From assembly GCF_040436345.1 (NCBI RefSeq), contig NC_133232.1, positions 29,203,315 to 29,267,314 on the forward strand: 64,000 bases of DNA. Reading direction: 5' to 3'. A program made the translations under genes and the position numbers. This document shows positions 1 to 12,700 of this stretch, piece after piece (positions within the stretch are counted from its first letter, which is position 1; every line of letters starts with the position of its first letter). Under the pieces are notes generated by a model, which was given only the letters and a program-made list of their open reading frames with translations, did no database searches and was not told the origin of the DNA. This DNA comes from Pagrus major (lineage: Eukaryota > Chordata > Actinopteri > Spariformes > Sparidae).

Positions 1-2213
1 TAATCATTCTTGATGCTTCATCCATAATTGAAGAATCACGTCAGGGAAATACTCGATAGAGACATCTCTACTGACAGAATTAAACTTCTGATGAACTGTG
101 AGAGTGAGTAACGGTTCAGCCATTTTAAAATAACTTAATTCTCATAGACTCAAATGATGTAGTCACACTTTCAGTAAGAGTAATTACAGCTGTAGACTTT
201 CTGTGATGTTAAAATCAAACAGAGAATTTGACTCTGCCTTTTGTTCGAGTCACTGCTAATAAGAATTTCAGACTGCACACTTCAAATAGCCTCCTAATTG
301 AAACAGAGAAATGGATAATGTTCATAATAAAAATGTCTGAAGGCTGATCAAAGCTGCCAAGTGGCCATGTGACCTCACAGTCAGCGTGCAGTCCATAATA
401 CAAAGTGACAGTGTACTGCTGGAATATCAGGGTGCAGATAATAGCTACTGCAAACACTTAAGACGTCAAATGTCAGAAATCCTTAGCGTGGAGAGTTGTT
501 TTGAAACAATGGCAGCCCCAGTGTTGGAGGAAGTATTCAGATCCTTCACTTACATAAAAGTACTAATACCACACTGTAAAAATACTCTATTACAAGTAAG
601 TATGTACATAAAATCATAAAATGTTCTTAAAGTATTGAAAGTAAATGCATTTTAGTTCTTGTGCATGGATGTAAAAGCAGGATTTTACTGTTGTGGTTGG
701 TTAAAGTGGAGCTCGTTTCGAACTATTTTGTGAAGGACCGCAACCAGTAATTATTCTCATTATAGATTGATCTGCTGATTATTTACTACATTAAATCAAT
801 TGATTGGTTTAAAAATTCTGTAAATAGCAAGAAATGCTGTCACAATCACCTAAAGTCCCCCGAGTGACAACATCACAATGCTTGTGCTTTTGTCCATCCA
901 AAAAAACAAAATAAAAAAAATAGTGAATATGTTTGAGTTGTGGACAAAACAAGAAACTTGATTTTCGGGCTTTGGGAAACACTGATCAACACTTTCTACC
1001 ATTTTATAGAACAAACAACCAATCGATTTGTCAAGACAATAACGGACTGATTGATTGAAAATAATCGTTATTTGCAGCAAAAATTAAAATAATTAAAAGG
1101 AAAAAGCAGCAAATCTTTACATTTTTGAAGCTGGAACAATGAAATGTTTAACTTTAACAGATCAAAAATAGTTGCTTATCAATTTTCTGTCAATTCAATT
1201 ATTAATCAATTGTAACAATTATAACAAAACATTTTTAAGATCTTTGTATGTTTTGGATGCAAAAATCTTAATTTGTAAAGTAACTAGTAAAAAAATGAAG
1301 TATAAAGAATGTAGCGAAATAGAAAGAAAGAAACTGGGATGAGAAAGTAATACTCAGATTTGAACTTGAGTATCTGTTTTACAGTTGCGTTCCACCACTG
1401 GACAGCATTAGGACGAAGATTAAGATCTGATTTTGGAGAAAGATCAGTACACACCCTGGTTAGACGCCAAGAAGTGCAACATGTCTCGTCCTGATAGGGT
1501 TACAATCATGTGCTTCTTTTAAAGGTGGCAAGATCAAGTATCAGGAGGAATTCAATTCATGACGCCCCTTAAAAAACAAATGAACACGTGCCTAAATCCC
1601 TATGAACCCGCCTGGGTGCCCTTCGCTTTCTGATAATAAATAGCAAGCATATGGAATAAAATTTTAAACGCACTTTAATTGGCAGAGATCTGGAGATCAC
1701 TTGACTGTGGTAGTAAATACGTGGAGCAGGTTTGTCACTCTGCTGAGTGGTCAGACAGCTCAAGGTTAAAGTCCTCACTCACTCCAATTGGAGTCAGATG
1801 AGACTTGGCAGGAGATAAAAAGTAAATTTAGTAGGTGGGACTAATCTACCTCCCTATAGGTAACTCTGGTTGTTTCTCTGCAGGAAATCACTTGTGAAAA
1901 TGTTCTGCTGAACTATCAATTAATGTTAAATGACACCGGTAAAGCTCCAACTTCACGTCTATCACTTTTCAGCAAGCGTGCCTCGGTTGAATTATTGTCA
2001 GCAGGTCAACTTTCTCAGCTGATATTGGCTCGACCCCAATTACAACCTGGGAGACGTCTGCAGGTCTAAGCTTACATTTGACACAAGAGGCTGCCAAATA
2101 GCTTCCTTAAGCAATGCGACTGAGGACATGAGCTGCCAGGACGCTCTGTAACGTCACCCTCCATAAATGAGATTACATTTCAAAACCAGACAGATTCACT
2201 CAGTAGGTTTGTG
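1..2213. other. Intergenic DNA, no gene recognised
   Basis: Only short, low-complexity-looking reading frames occur here, with no family motif and no plausible exon chain. About 765-1,210 resembles a dispersed AT-rich repeat (family C) also seen near 11.8, 22.9, 27.0 and 38.2 kb, marked by repeated ATTGATTAATC-like words. The right edge is the 3' flank of slc25a5. Confidence 0.5.
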
Positions 2214-2219
2214 TTTATT
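2214..2219 (-). terminator. Poly(A) signal candidate for slc25a5
   Basis: AATAAA on the minus strand, about 240 bases beyond the slc25a5 stop codon. This gives a short 3' UTR, normal for a highly expressed carrier gene. Inferred from motif and position only. Confidence 0.5.
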
Positions 2220-2453
2220 TCTCTTTTCCCGGTAAAGTTCCTGTGTTCAGGGAATGACATTCTGGTGAGGGGCAAAACAAAAGCAGACAAAGCATGGGCC
2301 AAGTGAAGAGTGCATAACAGTTTCCGCCCGTACAACTAGTACAAAATACTAGTTGGTCCCTATAAATATAGTGCAGCATTTAAGTCCTTCCAAATGTACA
2401 AGATATGTTACAATTAAACTTCACAACATGAACAGTGGACATACAAAAACAGC

Positions 2454-4265
<1,812 letters not shown>

Positions 4266-4360
4266 CTTTCGGATGTTGTCAGCTGCCTGTCCCGCTCACT
4301 TCACGTCGGTGGGGTTTGCCCGTGGAGTTGAAATGGCCGACTCCCATCTAACGGAGAGCG

Positions 4361-4470
4361 GATTTAAGAAGCCCGAACGCGAGAAAAACCGTGAACTTCA
4401 ACTCTCGCGTCTCATTGGTTGGCAGCTGGAGTAGTGGGCGGGGCGAGCGGGGTGTCCGGACTCCGATTGG
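4361..4470 (-). promoter_or_regulatory. Promoter of slc25a5 (CCAAT, GC box, AT-rich element)
   Basis: Read on the minus strand, two CCAAT boxes lie at 4466-4470 and 4414-4418, a GC box at 4436-4444, and a TTAAAT element near 4361-4367, about 100 bases before the start codon. This order fits a strong housekeeping promoter. Motifs are seen directly; activity is inferred. Confidence 0.5.
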
Positions 4471-4475
4471 ATGCT

Positions 4476-6270
4476 CTCCATCGTCGCTCATGGCAACGCC
4501 ATCTGTTACCTCTCCCAACAAGAGAAAGTTAGTGAATAAGTTTGTTTTAGATGTTCTGATTGAATCACATCTCTGCATAACTCATTGTTTACTCTCGTGT
4601 TGTGCCGTTTTTGGACCGGGTTTCACTCAAGGTCGTGTCAGATGTCACCTTTGAAGCAGCTGTGGACTAAAGGATATGGTGGGTAAAGGTCAACCCATCT
4701 GCTGATGTCCTTTGGCTGTCACATAGTTTCCCACTGTATGGAGAAGTACATGATTGAATCAGCAGACTGATTACGTGCAACCTTCTGTGTCAGCAAACTT
4801 ATCAGACCTAAATATTAAGTCAGCCCGATTGAAATCTGGTGCAAGAATATTAATTGGAAACAAGTCACACTTTTAGTAGACATTAAGTTGCATTAAGAGG
4901 AGTCATTCGCTAAATTAAATGTCAGAAGTGAAGAGAAATAACACTTGTTGTAACACACTAAACCTAGACAGAAGAAATGTCTAAGGGGCAGGTGGCGGAG
5001 AAAACTAAAAAGGCCACCAGCTGCATGCAGTGGTGCACCAGGTCCAAAAACCTCGTTAAATGTTTCATTATGTGACTCAGATTTAAAATATAACTACTAC
5101 AACTTTGTAATTAAAGTTCACAGAGAACTACTAACTTTTGAACTACTTAGGCTGGAGATATACTGTTTTTTTAGAGTACGTGTCCGAATAGACAATGGCT
5201 ATGTCTTGAACATAATTGTTCAGAAATGGGTGAGGTGAGGATGGCAGGGATTTGCATTTCGATTAAAACAGGGCTACCCACTTGAAGGTGGGTCTTGAAT
5301 TGATGAGGCACTGTAAATACTCTTCCTACTTGGTACACTCAGTATTATCGAAGAAAAAACGCTGACCCTCGTTAAGATTAAAACTGTTTCATCATGTGAC
5401 TCAGATTTGAAATATAACTATTAAAACTCTGTCATTAAAATCCACAGGGAACTATTAACTTTGAACCTATAAAGCTTGAGATATACTCACTTTTTAACTA
5501 CATATTCCTGTAGACAACCGGCTATGTGTTGAACGTACTTGTTCAAAAATGGGGCTTTTCCATCAACATGTGCGGCCTTTGCTTGACTCAGTGTGACTGC
5601 GCACGTCAGCCCAGGGTTGAGGTGAGGGTGGCAGGGATTTGCATTTCGATTCAAACAGGGCTAACAACTTGAAGGTCGGTCTTGAGCTGATGATGTGCTT
5701 CTTTTGACCAGTGGTCAAAGGACCAGCTGTAAATACTCTTCCTACTCAGTATTATTGAAGAAACACTGCTGACAAAGCTCAGCTAATTTGGTGATAAACA
5801 CGTTTCATCTCCTTTCAGTTATTCACAATAAAAGTTCCCCAGTATAAGTTATTTAAAAACTTTTTTATGAAGCATCAAAAACAGGAAACGTGGGATATTC
5901 ACTTAGCAACTTAGCACCCGCGCGCTGTGGCCCCACACCAGACATGGCCCAACCCTCTGTACCACATGGATGATCCCACCAGAGAGCTCAGCCCATACTA
6001 GATGTACATTATGTGGATTATTTTGTGAAAACTGGCCTCAGTCAACCGGTGATTGAAAACAAATTCTTAGCCAGCTCAGGCATCTGATGACTGGTGGACA
6101 AAAATCACCATGGGCACCGTCCCCACACCATTTTACTAACATTTTTTAGCTTGTCTTAAAAAAAAACTGCTCGCTGTTACATTCCTACTCGCTTCCCAAG
6201 AGGGAAACTTGAAAAGCAATGGTGAGAATAATCAAGACTAAAAATACAACAGAACACGTGTCAGTGAAAT
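4476..6270. other. Intergenic DNA between the two carrier genes
   Basis: Lies between the slc25a5 promoter and the 3' end of slc25a43. No coding exon is visible. The main content is the tandem duplication at 5,051-5,775; the rest is unique-looking AT-rich sequence. Confidence 0.5.
5051..5775. repeat. Two-copy tandem duplication of about 0.3-0.4 kb
   Basis: Unit 1 (5,051-5,366) and unit 2 (5,367-5,775) share the same order of blocks: CCTCGTTAA, TGTGACTCAGATTT, a TATACT stretch, GGCAGGGATTTGCATTTCGA, CTGTAAATACTCTTCCTAC, and a closing CAGTATTAT. Unit 2 has extra blocks near 5,552-5,616 and 5,698-5,727 that unit 1 lacks. No reading frame runs through. Origin (unequal exchange or a two-unit element) is not resolved. 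Confidence 0.7.
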
Positions 6271-6276
6271 TTTAAT
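6271..6276 (-). terminator. Poly(A) signal candidate (ATTAAA) for slc25a43
   Basis: ATTAAA on the minus strand about 500 bases past the slc25a43 stop. I saw no AATAAA closer. Weak, position-based call. Confidence 0.25.
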
Positions 6277-6781
6277 GTCATAAGCACATTCCTTGCATCA
6301 CGATGTTAGCACCTGTACATGATTGCGCTTAACCTAATCGAACTTATGAAACATTAAAATCTGACATTCATTATACATGAAAAATACAATCTATCATACA
6401 AGTGGAGTAAAACAGCATTTCAGTCAATGTGAATAAACTCTGGCACGATCTGATGTAAGCCTCAAAATAAATAGTTAACGCTCAAAGGCACATGACATTT
6501 GGTTAAAAACAGTCACGGAAACAAGTTATGGATGAGTGAACCATTCATAAACAATTAATACTGTAAAGTTAGAATATTCTGAAAGAGGTAGACCTTTACT
6601 GACAGAACATAATGTAAATGTAAATTTATACCTGATATGAAGACATGAAACCAGAAACACAATGTTATGTCATTATTACAGACACAAGCCTCTGAAGTAT
6701 TTCAGTCCAACAAATATCTCGTTTTGCTGTTCAAGTGAGGGTCAGCAGTCAATATTTGTCCTCAAGACATCATGTGCACTG

Positions 6782-9700
6782 TCACCATTGGTTTCCAAAA
6801 GACGACGCCCCTGACCCAAAGTTCCTGTTTTTCAAGTAGCGCTTCACCTCTTGCAGCTCGTTCGGCCCGAGGCTCTGGTCGACCCCCGGTGCAAGCTTGT
6901 AGCTCAGTGGTGAGACGATGTACCCGTTGCGGTAAAGGCAAACCTGCTTACACATCTCGAAGCAGGTGTAAAGAAGGCCGAAATAGGGAACAATCTGTGA
7001 AGGAAGACAGGAGATGGAGATGAGTGCAGGGCTCCAGACAAATTTATTACACTGGTTGCACTGGTGCGCCTAACTTTTTCATTTAGGGGCACCAGCACAA
7101 TAATACATTTTAATCCGATTTCTTTGCAGGAATAAAGGTGCAGATACAAATCACAGCACACTCAACAAGAAATGGTGATAACCTCAATTGTTTCAACCAT
7201 AAACTGCTACATTTTAGGCGCACCAGTGCCACGATCAATATTTTTAGTTGCACGTGGCAGATTTTTGGGTGCATACGCGACCAAAATAGTTGCACCCTAG
7301 TGTATTTCAGCGCGATGCCTCAATCGTTGAATTAAAAAACATAAACTGCTAAATTTCAGGCCAACCGGTGTGACCAATCAACATGTTTAGTTGCAATTGA
7401 TTTTTGGGTGCATGGGCGATAGTAGCACCCTGGATCCCTTGAGAGTATTTCAGCGTAATGCCTCAATTTAGGGATTAAAAGCCCAGAATATCCACACAGA
7501 GAGGGTTGTAGTCTGGTTCGAGTATCACTAAAAGTATCTTTAAAGTCCTTTAGAGTCCTACTGCATGAGTGAAAAAAGTAGTATAAAGCCTTTTGTGGCT
7601 CCAGAGGAAGCTGCATGTAAGATGAGAAATTGCCTCCAGTGATGTCACTCAGTGGCTAAATTGCATTGTGGGTAATGTAGGCACCAGAGTTTGAAAATGA
7701 AAAAGAATGAGTGGAATGAAAAAGGTGGTATCTCTGGTTCTGCTGTTTCGATATAGATCTTTTTTTTGTTTTTTTAAACTAAAATCAGATTGCATGCAGC
7801 TTCCTCTGAAGCAACAAAATACTTTATACGTCCTTTTCAGATATGCAGTAGGACTCCCCAAGATCTCTAAACGCACTTTAATGTTTGTAAATTAATGTTT
7901 CTACAACTTTCTAAATTGCTTTATTTTAATTCAGCTCCTCATTACATTTGTAAATTAATGTACAACTATCATGACGTTTGCAGCTGAAATAGGAGAGTGG
8001 AGCATGCTGTTCCAGAGACAGACTTTGCTCACCTTGCTCGTGATATTCATGCTATGAATTACGCACTGAACATTGCTTTCCATTCCCCCCCCCCCCACCC
8101 CCCCCTCCTCACTCTCCCTTTCGAGTAGGCCATGGGTTACATTTCTGTCACTCATGTTCCTAAGCACGTGAGCTTATTTGTGACAGCAGTAGACCAGTCC
8201 TCTATCTGTATGATTGATGGAGAGTACAGTTTTATGAGTTATTACAAATAGATATATCAGTGAAGTCGTACCTTTATTGTGTTGGCTGCGAGGCCGTTCC
8301 ACAGTGAGAGGACGCCCTTGTTTCTCACAACTTGTATGAAACAGTCTATCATTCCACTGAAATGGACGTCTACTCCACCTAAATGGGGAAGACGGGCACT
8401 CTGCGCCTGAGAAGGATTGAAAGGGAAAAGGAACGACAGTGAATCAGCAAAGTTTCTGATTGTGTCTTTAAATTCATAAACATAAAAAGGTTAAAAAAAC
8501 ACAGAACTGCAATTTTGAGGAAGTGTTTTGCTTATAAGACACAGTGAAGAGAAGGTGACACTGCTGCTCTATTCAGCGATCAGCAGGGTGTTATTAACTC
8601 TGATACGTGTCAGACCTACTGATTTAATCAACTTCTGTTATAGAAATGAAACTGCACAGTTCGGTAAAAAGTACAATAAGCAACACAACATTACAAAATT
8701 AAGCATAAATACACAATAAAAACAATGTTGTCCTTTAGAGGGTAAAGTGACAAAATAAGTGCTATAGATGAGAACTTAACTTATCCAGTTAACAGTGTCA
8801 CATAATGATGTTAGTTAACTGCATATTAAAACTCACGAGGCTCGTCCTGTATGAGACATTAACATTGTGTCCTGACAACTCTACAGGCTGACAGTCATGT
8901 GACGGAGGAAAAGTATCTTTAGAAGTTTCAAGGTTCCCAGAGGAACACACAGCCAGAAGGGTGTTGGACTATTCAAACAGCTTAATTTGTAAAGGAAACA
9001 TTAAACTAAGCAGTGAGTTAAACAATACTTAGCTTAAATCATTACCCTAAGCTTCTGCAAACATCCTCTGCTGTTTTACGGTCATCCATTCTCCGCCTGA
9101 CTTTTAATGTTTAACTCTGGGGCACAGAAACGAGCTGAATCCCTAAATTAAATTAAATTATTATGTAACATAGTTCCCTGTGGTAAGGTGACATAGCTGT
9201 GGACATACACACAACTCTCAGCTCGCCTACTGTCTGATAGTTACCGACTATCTTTAGAGAACTTATCTATAGCTTCTGCAGACCTGGGACACATTCACAT
9301 TCCCAGCTGCTGTCGAATCTTGTGGTAGCTAATAATAGGATGATAAAACCGGATGTAGTATTCTGTCCTTTGCAGCACCATTGTTACCCATGTGTCATCT
9401 AAGGTGAACGTGGTGCAGACTAATGTGTTTTCCTATTTCTGACTTTATAAATAGAGATGATATGGAGGTCAATGAAAAAAACATAGGACTGAGAATATTT
9501 AGATTTCAGAAATTAAACTGTCCATGTTCCCAAACATTGAGAGACTAATAATTAGAGAAGTAATTTAAGTACACTTCTACTGCCCTCTTATGGACTAAAG
9601 GTGGTAAAACAGTGAGCAGACAGAACCAACTACACTAATCCGTGTATCATTCGTTCATTCGTTTTTCAAAATAAAACCAAAAATAAGAAAACGAAAAAAC

Positions 9701-12700
9701 AATTCCTTTTCTCAGTATTCGTTTCCTAAACTAAAATGAAAAAACGGATAACGACTCGTTTTTTTCAGTTTTCGATTTTATGCTCAAATGAATAATGGAA
9801 AAAACGGATAACGAGCGTTTCCCGTTTCATGTTTTATCCCATTTTGATCTGAAAAAAGTTCAATGAGCCGGAAGCGGAAGTGACCGTCTCTGTCTCTGTA
9901 CTGCGAGGGCGCGCAAAACAAAAATAATGGCAGGACTTGAGGATCATGCAGATATAATTGGACAGCTTTTTGGGGATGGTAAAACGCATGCCGAGATTTC
10001 TACCACGCTCTGGTAACGTCAGAGAATTGACTGGCTCTGCTAACGTTAGCTTTGCTCCAGGCCACTTCCGGGTGACGGTAATTTCCGGTGTAGGTACCAA
10101 ATGCTTGCAACATGAAACGGGAAACGCTCGTTATCCGTTTTTTCCATTATTCATTTGAGCATAAAATCGAAAACTGAAAAAAACGAGTTATCCGTTTTTT
10201 CATTTTAGTTTAGGAAACGAATACTGAGAAAAGGAATTGTTTTTTCGTTTTCTTATTTTTGGTTTTATTTTGAAAAACGAATGAACGAATGATACACGGA
10301 TTTACACTGTCAACTTGTTTTGTATAATGTATAATAGATATGAGTAATTGCAAAGTAAATTAATCATTATTTCTTCAGTTTTATCCTTATTCGGGTTGCA
10401 GCTATATACCGTTTTCACAGTATGAAAATTGATAGTTATCATACCGTATACATTTGCTTATATATGGTATTGAATTTATTAGTGTTATTAAAAAATACTA
10501 ATATTTCATTTTTATATCCAGGTTCGTGTCTGTTAGAACATAGTTTTTTTTAAAGGATATTAAAGCTTTTGTTCAACCAGAAAACCTTCTGTGTTCTCCC
10601 TGTTAAGGGTCACTGAAGCTGATTATAATAATTCTAATAATTGTGTAAATACATGATACAGTAAAACTGTTTTCTGAAATGGTTATTGCACTGTGAAAAT
10701 ACCAAGCCAAATCCCTATTAAACTAAGGCTCACCATGTTTAACTGGAAATCGAGTGCTTTCTAATCAAGATTTTTAGCTAATATACCATAAAACTGACTA
10801 TATTTTAAAAATTGCTTAGCTGACCTATTATTAGACAGATTAAAACAGGAAACCTTGATAAAAAATATATATTTTCTGTATTTGTCTCCATGTCCCTTTT
10901 TCAGTGTCACTTCTCCTCGAAACAACATGCAGAAGTCTTCTTGTGGGAAATTACCTGCATCTTCCGCTTTACAGTTTCAAAAGGGTAGGAGAGGGTTTGG
11001 GCCACTCCCGCTGCCAAACAGCCATTAATGAAGTTCTGGAGGGGAGTGAAGCGAAAAGGAGGCTCCTGCCAGATCTTGTCCATGTTCATGTGGACCACAT
11101 AGCACCCGACAGAAAAGGGGAAAGCACCTGTGGACAAATGAAAGGAAAGTTAAAGCCAAATCTAGCGTTGATGAAGTGTGTAAGACCCACTATTTCTTCA
11201 ATCAGCTCGTATAAATACCAACTTCCACAGCGTAATAAATGAAGAGCAGAGCCATTATAGTGGAATTAATATCTTGTATCTTAAGCCCGCCCTTAGGAAA
11301 TGAAATAATTTGCATGCATAAGCAAACGCACCCAATAAAGTGAGAGAGAAGCCCCTGTAGAGAGCGAGCAGCCCTTCACTCCCATAGATCTTTGACAGTG
11401 TATGAACTACACCGATGTACGTGGGCTGTCTGCAGTTCTGGACGATGAGCCTGGTTTCTGCCACCTCCAGAGGGTACGTGACCAATGCAGCGGCAACGCC
11501 AGCCAGTCCACCGGCCAGTATGGCTCTCCACTGAGAGATGAAGCCCAGTTCATCCATGTGAAGGTGGACTATCCTGGACACAGAGGAAGGCAAAGTTAAT
11601 AAGCAATTAATTAATAATATTTTTTTCTTGTTAAAAAACCAACTGTGCATCTGACTGTCCTGTAAGCAGAACGTCTCTCTTTGTTGAGTCAATAACTCGA
11701 CAAATTTGGGCTTAATTCTATTTGATATCAACAAAATTTGGTAAGGAGAAAAAAAAAATCATCATCCCTTAATCTATTCATGATGTTTACGATTGGTTGA
11801 TTGGTCAAAGAGATGTCAAAAATAGCAAAACAATGACACGATGACATCTTCAAATAACTTGTTTTATCTCAACAGCAGTCCAAAACCAAGAATTATCCAA
11901 TTCACAGTGATATAAAACAGAGAAAAGTAATAAACAACTTAAATGCTTAATTAATCATCAAAACTGTTGACAACTGATTTCCTGTCTATTAACTGACTAA
12001 TCATTTCAACCCTAAAATAAATATCTTTTTTTGGGATTGTTTGTTGGACTAAACAGGACATTTTTAGATGTCACTTTGGGATCAGGAAGATTGTGATGAA
12101 GATTTCTAACCATTTTCAAGCATTTTGTAGACTATTATTAATCAGTTATTCAAAAATATATATTCATCACCAACAAACACATAAGCCGATTGTTAAAAAT
12201 AACTGTTAGCTGTAATCCTACTTCAAAATAAGCACTTTTTGGTACATTTGCCTTCATAGTGTCTATGTTTTCTTTTTGGTGTTTTGTTGTTTTATATGCG
12301 CAAATTCATAAACATTAACTCTATCAAAACATTTTTAAAGGTCAGGTTTCAGTCGTCTCCAATGAAAAGAGCCAATAAATAACTCAGGTCACGTGTGTGT
12401 GAATAAAGGAAGTGCTTTCTTTTCCTGGAACGCGGTGTACATTACAGGACATGTATGCTCTGCATACTCAGGATCCTGCAGTGTTTACAACACACACACG
12501 TGTCCTGAGGCATCACAGTGAGAGTGAACCTACTGACCGCAGTCGCTTTACTACAGACAGTAGATAACAGCCCCTGGATTACTGCAGTCAGGTGAGGCTC
12601 CTTGCTGCCCTGTGTGTTTATGTATGGGTCATTCTTCAGTACATTTTGTCCTGCAGTAACCCAGCAGGCTGTGTTTGCCCTGAGTTAAGCCTCACAGGCA

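Noticed and set aside
7490-7545. GGTTCGAGT word resembling a tRNA T-loop (B box)
   Set aside because: No matching A box, anticodon arm or acceptor stem around it; it is part of a repeat.
9637-10302. Possible CRISPR-like or phage structure because of long inverted arms
   Set aside because: Only one pair of arms, no spacer-repeat array, and a eukaryotic intron setting. A foldback transposon explains it.
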